From Antedon mediterranea (lineage: Eukaryota; Echinodermata; Crinoidea; Comatulida; Antedonidae): a DNA stretch of 60,000 bases. How positions within the stretch are numbered: position 1 is the first letter of the stretch; the number at the start of each line of letters is the position of its first letter. Positions 52,201 to 60,000 of this stretch are shown here, piece by piece. The stretch is from NCBI RefSeq assembly GCF_964355755.1, contig NC_092672.1:26162501-26222500 (forward strand), in the 5' to 3' direction. Below the pieces are notes generated by a model that worked only from the letters and a program-made list of their open reading frames with translations, searched no databases and had not been told where the DNA came from. The position numbers and the translations under genes were made by a program.

Positions 52201-55200
52201 GTGAATCTGGTAAAATATGTATTCAATGAAGCACCCCACTTTGAATAAACACATCACCACATGCATGCAATATTGTTAACTAACTCGTTTCTATATGTAG
52301 TAGAATTCATTGACTTCCACGATCTACAATTTACCAAGTATTTTTACTGTATTTCATCACTTCTTGATATTAATTGTTTTGTATTTTATCTTTAAAATTT
52401 ATTTAGGGAATTTATTTGATACATGTTACCATATTGCACCCAAAATAAGTAATCGCCCCCTTGAATAAACATGCTTGTGGTTACAGTACACTTAGAATTG
52501 TTCTTATTTTGGGATGGGTCTTTCTTAGTTTGAATTACTATAAACTAGATGGTACGCTCGCTTCGCTCGCGTACCATCTAGGTCGTGCCCACAGATGGTT
52601 CTCGAATACATAATAATTTCAGCGTTAAAAAACTGGCGATTTCAAATGTACGTACCGCAGGACAATAATACATGTCGTTTACAGGAACGAATAAATAGAC
52701 ACTGTGATTTATGTACTGAACTAAAATTAGCACCCTGGGAATTACTTCCGAAAGAAAAACTTGTCACAAAATGAGACCAATTGTTTAAGTCAAATTTAAA
52801 CAAACTTAATTTGTGTTTTGTATGTAACATTAGGGTTGAGGGATGGGAAAGAGGGATGGGAAAGAGGATGGGTGCAAAGAGGAACAATTGTTAAATATAT
52901 TCTTTATCCATGTTAACGAAATATTAATTGTTTTCATGTTTTACAAATAATATACCACTAAACACAGTAAAACATTGCGATGTAATACTTTGTTGAAACT
53001 ATCACCGTCCTAGTCGATTGAAATAGTATAGTACATGTAACGATACATCACTACGCCGTTTATAATATGTTTATATAATCAACAATTTGTGAAAACCACC
53101 CCTATTCGTGGCAAATCATAACTTTGATTTAATCGTCAATAAATATTACATTATCTAACTCAACTTAATTAGTAGGCCTAATGGTTTTCAATTGTTTCTT
53201 AGAGCCAATTCATACTTAAGTTGGTTCCTAACCCTACCCACCAAAGTTGTTCTGCGTTTAGGGCATGTGATGCACCGTAGGCCTATCCTCTACTGGCTTT
53301 ACAACGCTACTCATGCCAGTGGTGGGGGAAGGGTGATGATGTCACGTGGGTGGTTTAACTGCAATAATAAAGATTTGTACATAATATACGGCGACTGAAA
53401 ACGCTAGCTCATTATCCGTTAAAAAAAATCTATATCCAACCTCTGCAGCACAGATTGAAAAAAAAATGGATCGAATTTCTGTTATGAGTATACAGTACTT
53501 GCCTTTACGACGCTTGAGGGAATAGACACTTGTGGAACAGAGATTGGAATGTTCCATTCATTTCAAATCAATACATTTGAATAAACGTATATTAAATCTA
53601 TCAAAATAGTATTTTTTAAAGAAAATCGGCCTGTCTTCAACATTATGATACTGTACTCGAGCTGTTCAACCGGTTTTCAGCTATTAAAAACAATTATCGT
53701 AGGAGGAGATAGGAAAATGCGAAGCCTCCTCGCATTTTTGTGGCGGGTATTTTTCAAGATGGACATCCATTAGACAGTGTATACCACGATCGGGAAAACA
53801 CCCCTATTTGGGGCAAATCGTTGAACCTAAATTCGTTTTAATCGTCAATAACTAATTATCTAACTTAATTTAATTAGTAAACAGGGTTACATCAGGTGGT
53901 TAAAATCAGTACCGAAAGTACGAACCAACTTTATATACCATCGAGTAAAAATTCTAAAAGTAAGGCGCGATTTACCGAATTTTGCCCTTACGTAAATTTA
54001 TATATAGATATTATAGTTAATTGAATTCTTCATAACCATTTCCATTTAATTCTACAACATCAGAATTTAAGTAAAAAAAAGAAAACCGGTTATAGGAGTG
54101 TTTACTATAACAAACAACTGGTTGTTCAGTAAAGAATAGGGATGGGTCCCAACAATTGTTAAACATATTGAAGATTCTTATTGGATCAATAGGATTTTTG
54201 TACCTGCACCATGGCCTTTAAAATGTAATTTTAAGACCTGTTTGGTTGGAGGCATGCGTCATCGACTGTGTTGCTTCTATCTCCCACAATCCACCACCTT
54301 TTATATGGTGATTGCGTTGATTATCTGCCCACTATTTTGTCTGTCTGCAGACCATGGTATCATATTTTTTTGTTTTAAGTTAAATGTTGTTATTTTATAT
54401 ACCTCCACCAAGAAGGTTATATTTTTGTCTGCAAAATATATTTTATTGTGTGTTGTCTGATAGTCCATTTAAATAACAGTTAGATATATGGTCACGGAAG
54501 ACTCCCAATTCTGAATTATTTTTAGACTGTGGACCAAATTGTAACTTTTTTGGTCAACTGAAAACTACATAAGTATGTAAAAATATCATTTTTATACCAA
54601 TAATGATAATATGTTACATTAGACAACTCCCTGTATTTTAAACAATAGAAATAAAAAAAAAAACAGAGCTTAATTATTTTTGAGTCAGCTTTGGCAGAGG
54701 TATTAAATCTTAATCTCATTACTAATAATAATTTTGTATGAGAGGGAAAAATCTGAAAAAAAGTGTTGTAACAATAAACTTCATGCCACATGGACTGTGT
54801 GGTATATAGTTTGTTTGTTAAATGTTATGTTTTATTTAGGATAAAGCATATGAGCCAAGTGCATCAGCTTTAGTAAGAGTTGAAACCACCGACTTTCTTC
54901 AACCAATGTACATCGGTGAACTTGCAGAACTACGAGGTATGGTAACATATACGGCACCCCACTCTGTAGAGGTCAAAGTCATAGTAACAGCGGAGAATCT
55001 GTTAAAAGGTAAGTATAGAGAACAGTAAATAGTTATTTACTATTTTCAAATGTAAATAAATGAGAGTGAATACATTAGAAAAAAAAAAGCATGACTTATT
55101 TAAAAGCAAACTTATTTCAAAATGCTTGTTCTGCTTTAACATGAAAAGAGAAGGGGATTATTATCAATCTTAAAATGTTTATAATTTCTAATAAAAACAT

Positions 55201-58200
55201 AATTTTTAAACCCGGAGCTACCTTTTCTTGGCATTGATATTACTCGTCATATCGGTTTTTGTCCAGGGCGCCAGGAATGATAATACTCGTCAAAAATACT
55301 TAGAATGTTTGTAACCAGCATGTAATGTCATAGGACATCACAATTTCACTCTCTATAGTTCTGGGAAGATGCACCTAGATGATAATGTGAATATAATTTC
55401 CGTTTACGTTTATTGTAGAAAGTATTTAAAATCACACATTGTGGTGGTGATTTCTGTTTTTAATAACTTGTTCTGGCATACATGACAGAAACTTAAAAGC
55501 GTCTAGCAACCAAAGAGTTTGTATAGGCTATGGAAAATCTGAAAATGTTTAGAATAATTAATTTAAAAAATTCATGAAAAATACATTGTATGAACTGAAT
55601 ATTGTATACTAGGCTTATTAATCACTAATTTATCTTTTGTACACATACAGTATATATAATTTATTGTCCTTTCCCCTGCCGTGCCAAAATAAAATGTTTA
55701 GCATTCAACAAAGTGACCTCATAAAATTTAGTTCATTTTATTATTTTCTAAATTGTTAACCCTTTTAGGTACAAAGCGTCTAACAAATTATGCAACCCTT
55801 TGGTACGTACCAATGAGTGCCGAAGTGGATTCAAAGGTTCTGTCCGTTCCGCCTCTAAATTACAAATCTAAGGAGGAAGAAGAAGAAGGTCGACTACGAT
55901 ACGAAGCACAAAAAGCACAACGAAGAAAGATTGGACTCGGCGGTAGACCAAGTCTACTAATCAAGGATGATTATGACAAAAATGGTATGTTTTTATTTGG
56001 CTTTTGGCTTTTGTGTTTTATGTATGTCAATATTTCATCTCCTGCACTCCCACTAAAATTCAATTTCTCTTGATATTTTTGGATAAACTAAAAAACGGTA
56101 TGTATAAGTTCATAATTACTTCCTACTTTAGATGAATTTTTAAAAATTGATTTTCAGTATTAGAGATCAGTCAGATATTTGTAATCAATGAATGCGTTGT
56201 AAAGTGAAATAATGAGTTAGCACAGCTTTTTCCGCCTTTAGCACGCCTGCCATGTTTACTATATATGCCAATATCATCATTAATTATGGTTTTATAATAC
56301 AGTAGTAAAGTGACCATCTATAAATCATTCCGATATTCCATTTATTTCCAAGTTGGGAGGTATATGTTATGATAAAGATTTGTTGATCTATCTTATTTAA
56401 CAATTGATGCCAACCATATCTAATCAGTGATAACTATGGATTACAAGTACAGTCTATGCCATAATTTTATTGACCTGTATTGTATTTCCACATATGACAT
56501 AATATGTCCAGAGTTATAGGCAAATTCCATTATACTGTGTCATATGTATAACATCTGGCCCACCTGTATTATATGTTTAGGTTAGGCTTATGGCCTATGA
56601 TACAGGCGTCAAATGTGATATTGTACATACAGTATGTAACACTGTATTAAAGAATTTACGAAAATTATAAATACACTACTGAGAATTACATTTCATTCAT
56701 TTTTTCATTTTCACAACATATGATTTTGAATCTTTCTCACTAGCATTGCAAAAGTGACCTAAGCTGATTGCATCATAGGAATTCTCAGCCTGAAAATGTC
56801 GTCTTGACATTCAGTGTTCAAGAAACAACGCATAACTTTGTTCACTACCATACTAGTTAATATTCCTTTTTATTTTGTTGTTCAGGTTCACCAGACCAGC
56901 TTTCTGTATCTTTCTCAAGCTCCTCTTTGATTCACCTGATTGGTCCATCTGACTGTAACTCATTTGGATATGCTACAGGTGGTGTCACCATGAAACTAAT
57001 GGATGAAGTAGCGGGCTGTGTTGCAGCGAGGCATTGCCGAACTAATGTTGTCACGGCGTCAATGGATGCTACCAATTTCCATAAAAGGGTCAAACTTGGT
57101 AAAGTTTTTTTTACTATATCTTGTTTTTTAGGGTTAACCAAAACAGTTTAAAACTGACAACCAAACAAAAATAACATTCAAAAGCACAATTTATCACACG
57201 TCACTATTTTCAAAACAAAATGTAAAATTACACACACACTATAATGTCCTATTGTTTTAAAAAAATGTTACAATATAGAAAAAAATTTAAATTATTTTAT
57301 AAGGATAAAAAAAGGCCATATGAATCCTATCTGCCCCTAGATTAATAATTAAAATTTATAATTTATATTATAAAGGATTATTTTTGTCCTAAGAGGAAAG
57401 GCAGACATGAGGTTAATTATGGGATAAATTAGGACATTATAGGGGGCGCTATACAACCATGGACAATACTTGTATCAACAGTTTCCACCAAGCCGAATGT
57501 TTGTTCGAGTGGTATAGGTCTCACTCAGTCTGAAGAACTGGAGCCCTTGGTTCGATGCCCATCAACATCATCTGTAGTTTAGAGAACATTTAAGGTTAGG
57601 TTCAGTTATATTAGGTAATAGGTCAGCTATTGTGTAACTCTTAAAAAACAATTAGGTCTGTGCATTTTTCATGATATTGGATTTGGGAAACATCCATAAA
57701 AAATGTAATTTTCAAAATAGATCATTTAAATAAAAGATTCCTTCCTTCCTTCAAGAACACATTTTCATAAAATTTAGGATTATTTTTTTTCAGGTAGTTT
57801 GTGTCACCTGACTGGCAGGGCTACATTTGCAAGTAGTCGCTCCTTAGAAATTGAGGTCATGGTGGACACAGAATATTTAATGGATGGGTCAAAGGTTAAG
57901 GAGAGGGCAGTACATGCGTTTTTTACATACGTGTCGTTAGGCCCAGATGGAAAGACACGACCTATACCACAACTTCAGGTGAGTGTCAAGTAAATCATTT
58001 CAATTAGGTTCATTTTGTTACATCAGCCAAATTTAATATTCCGACATTTTCTATAGGAGTAGATTTTTTGTTGACCTTTTTTGACCTCCCTTATCCAATC
58101 ATAGATCCACAATCAAATGTCCAACCAGTCAAATTAAATTCAATTTAACCGACCCTGTTATCCATTGATTCTGGGTAGCAAAATTTTTATTTTCATTAAC

Positions 58201-59600
58201 TTTATGAAATAAAAAAAAAACTACCTACATCTGTCAAAAGTAGAGTAGAATTCCACAAATATGATTTGGATGTGAATTCACCTTGCATTTCTAAAAGGTA
58301 TAATCTCTGTTACTACAGAGCCATATTTGGTACCTGGTTTTTAACCCTCATACTTTCTTTAACACAACATCAAGCATGACATTTATTATATGGTACATAA
58401 AACTACCATGAATATTTGAATATTTTTGAAAACATAATATATCTATTTTTGACAGATTATTAATATAATATGTAATAGGGCTTTCCCATTTGAAAAATTC
58501 TGGATTTTCCCCTCTATAAGGAACAAGGCAAACAGCCATTAAGTCGCGTGCTACAATGCATAGTGATACCGGACCGACAGACAGACCGACAGACAGACAG
58601 ACCGACCGACATAGTGAACTATACTGACCGAAATTACTGAACATGTTTAAAAATGTTGAAATGTTTAAAAACATTTATATTTTTTTAATTTACACGTGCG
58701 TAGCTTTTGACGTGCTGGTATAACGTAATTTCGAGTTGAAAAGTAAGTCAAGAAAACAGAAATCGGGCAAAAAGAGTGCGGAACAACATTTAACGCGCAG
58801 TGCGCGGGCAAAAATATGCGCACTCATGGCAATTTTGTAAACGCTTAAAATTTCCTGAAACGTACTCTTATTTCATCGAAAATAAATTTTGAAAATTTTA
58901 AGCGCGCGTACGCATGCGTTACATGCGCTACGCACGTAATTGTATTGCCATATGATGATTTATGCCTTGAAATTTATGAGTCCCAAATTTTATTTAATTG
59001 TGATTCATGGTTGTGAAGATATGATTACAAACGTGATTTCGTTAAATCGTGCGTAGACCGCGTAATTTTTTATTGCACATCGTGAAAACATAACCACATT
59101 GATTCCTGGCCATAAGGAATATACTGTGAAAAATTGACCTAGCTAGATTAAACTGATATCAAGATAAGGTCAGAAAGCGATAAAACGCATAGTGATACCG
59201 GACCGACAGACAGACAGACAGACCGACCAACCGACCGACAAAGTGAACTATAGAGTCGCTTCCACGCGACTAAAAAACTAGTTTAAGCTCTGGATTGGCT
59301 TAATATTCACAAATAACAACATTTTGTCATAGGTGGCGTGTCATAACTATACTTTCACTGAAAGCTATTTTTTTTCGTAGGTCTGTGATGACTTTTTGCC
59401 ATCACTTACCTATGCAGAAATAAAATAAAATTTCGAGTTAGAATACAAAAATTTAAAAAGTCAATTAGAAATGTTTTTATTTGTTTTTAAAGGTTCAGTC
59501 AGAGGGAGAGAATATTCGCTTTCAACAAGGTAAATTGCGATATGAACAGCGAAAACTAAAACGTGCTGCTGCAAACAAAAAGAAGGCTTCCACATCATAA
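49242..59600 (+). CDS. ACOT7: Acyl-CoA thioesterase 7 (ACOT7/BACH), two hotdog domains, 432 residues
   Basis: Hydrolyses long-chain acyl-CoA to free fatty acid and CoA. Exons: 49242-49528, 51267-51387, 54840-55008, 55769-55984, 56886-57098, 57794-57978 and 59493-59600; phases 2,0,1,1,1,0; 1,299 nt. N-terminal hotdog: RLMKPDDANIAGNVHGG, MIEEAGIIASTRHC and TKRLTNYATLWYVPMS. A Glu/Lys linker (EEEEEGRLRYEAQKAQRR) follows. C-terminal hotdog: LIHLIGPSDC, GGVTMKLMDEVAG, AARHCRTNVVTAS and HAFFTYVSLGPDGK. The catalytic Asn (GNVHGG) and Asp (LMDEVAG), known from mouse Acot7 N24 and D213, are both present. Exon 1 gives about 80 residues, Arg-rich with almost no acids, and RPRRFFSQV, a plausible mitochondrial presequence. 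An ATTAAA at 59780-59785 may be the poly(A) signal. Confidence 0.97.
49848..50825. mobile_element. Foldback/MITE in ACOT7 intron 1, outer element
   Basis: Inverted arms of about 240 bp. The left arm starts gtcagtctaattaccgaaaa (near 49843) and the right arm ends cggttattagactgac (near 50822). Both contain the tandem ACCGAAAACA and the segments gccctctactgatggg / cctatcagtagaggg and gccaaggaagatcctacc / ggtcttccttggc. No coding capacity. Confidence 0.8.
50086..50300. mobile_element. Inner MITE nested between the arms of the outer element
   Basis: About 215 bp with imperfect 40-bp inverted ends. The left reads atgcacttgttaattgcatg then acccactatac and acccccg; the right reads acgggggtcgtatagtgggt then catacaattgacaaatgtgc. 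It sits in the loop of the outer element. Confidence 0.7.
52545..52581. repeat. Perfect 13-bp hairpin CTAGATGGTACGC / GCGTACCATCTAG
   Basis: Two perfect 13-bp inverted arms around an 11-base loop (TCGCTTCGCTC) in intron 2 of ACOT7. It stands out by its GC content in AT-rich surroundings and may be the end structure of a small transposon. Confidence 0.75.
52830..54200. repeat. Diverged direct repeats in ACOT7 intron 2
   Basis: Segments around 53095-53185 and 53793-53887 match: acccctatt.g.ggcaaatc, then ttttaatcgtcaata, then ttatctaact.aa.ttaattagta. Flanking pieces near 52855 and 54140 (gatgggt...caacaattgttaaa.atatt) match as well. Two copies of one unknown element, about 700 bp apart. Confidence 0.55.
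55009..55768. other. ACOT7 intron 3, nothing recognised
   Basis: AT-rich intron without a readable repeat or exon. Confidence 0.5.
57490..57745 (+). mobile_element. Possible tRNA-derived SINE in ACOT7 intron 5
   Basis: A box-B match GGTTCGATGCC near 57550 follows a poor box-A-like gttcgagtggtataggt by about 40 bases, and a (TTCC)n tail ends near 57755. It is the sole support for a tRNA head; the body is not similar to the SINE at 10797. Confidence 0.45.
58484..59278. repeat. CpG-rich repeat with two (GACC/GACA)n blocks, ACOT7 intron 6
   Basis: Two blocks, 58555-58622 and 59190-59250, share catagtgataccggaccgac, a GACA/GACC run and gaccgacaNagtgaactata. Between them is a CpG-rich segment with hairpin potential (aagcgcgcgtacgcatgcgt and atgcgctacgcacg). 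The right end, gtcgcttccacgcgac, is itself self-complementary at its ends. The GACC run is the complement of the GGTC runs at 15.6, 36.1 and 37.2 kb. Confidence 0.65.
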
Positions 59601-60000
59601 CTTGAAATTTATTCAATACTTTTAATGCATTTTTAAATGAATTTATTAACTTTTATAGATCAAAAATGTTGTGTTGTGTTGACCTTTGAAAACATTGGAA
59701 TACCATAATCTATTGAGTGCTGCATCAAATAACATGATCAATCAGAGATACATACATCCGGCAAGGGTTGACCTCCACAATTAAAAATGATTAAACCCCT
59801 TTTTTAAACTTCTATTGTTTAAAATACCCAATTAAAATGTGGGCCACACTCTAATGTATTATTATGTTTATCGTTTTAAAAAAATGTATTAGTTTTCATT
59901 TGGTGACCACAAACAAAATCACAATTTAGCAATCATTTTACATCCTAAAAGTAGTCCGGATATTGCCTCCCAAATGTATTTCTTCATTATTTATTTATAT
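59601..60000. other. ACOT7 3' UTR and flank
   Basis: AT-rich sequence after the stop. ATTAAA at 59780-59785 is a candidate poly(A) signal; no further gene is visible to the window edge. Confidence 0.5.

Overview
This is eukaryotic DNA, most likely from a marine invertebrate deuterostome and plausibly an echinoderm. The evidence is spliced genes with GT/AG introns, low GC, CR1/L1-type LINEs, tRNA- and 5S-derived SINEs, Mag/SURL-type (K02A2.6-like) Ty3/gypsy elements and foldback elements. The palindromic octamer TAGGCCTA is also strongly over-represented; I associate it with echinoderm genomes, but only from familiarity. I see no bacterial genes, CRISPR arrays or operons.

Layout. 0-4 kb is decayed: a CR1-like LINE 3' end, one spliced PX-domain exon, a broken Ty3/gypsy gag, and two minus-strand LINE endonuclease pieces. 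4.08-12.57 kb (+) holds eight exons that I assemble into an Ig domain followed by a NEU2/3/4-like sialidase fold. Almost all catalytic residues of that fold appear to be missing. 15.93-32.89 kb (-), convergent to it, is a complete eight-exon Ig-superfamily membrane receptor: signal peptide, three Ig domains, one membrane span, and a 136-residue tail with ITIM-like and other SH2-type tyrosine motifs. All its intron phases agree. Its 13.2 kb second intron contains a nested transposon stack. Ty3/gypsy element A (19,068-30,094) is interrupted by element B (22,614-27,198) and by an L1-like LINE piece. A 5S-rRNA-derived SINE sits in another intron.

35-40 kb is intergenic, with CR1 remains, a (GGTC)n-linked repeat and a foldback repeat. 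40.6-48.5 kb (-) is a four-exon, 307-residue gene I do not recognise. Its first intron contains a 4.1 kb palindrome (42,898-47,003), at whose centre lies a decayed transposon-type gene, and a GAT-rich array. 49.2-59.6 kb (+) is ACOT7 (acyl-CoA thioesterase 7): seven exons, 432 residues, two hotdog domains and a mitochondrial-type presequence. It is head-to-head with the 307-residue gene across about 750 bp carrying NF-Y- and CRE-like sites.

How the parts may relate. The Ig/pseudo-sialidase gene and the Ig receptor are neighbours, both built of phase-1 Ig exons, and each contains a 297-nt Ig exon. They could be two members of an innate-recognition cluster: a glycan-binding-type protein beside an inhibitory-type receptor. 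This is inference. The transposon stack, palindrome and foldbacks account for most of the remaining sequence.
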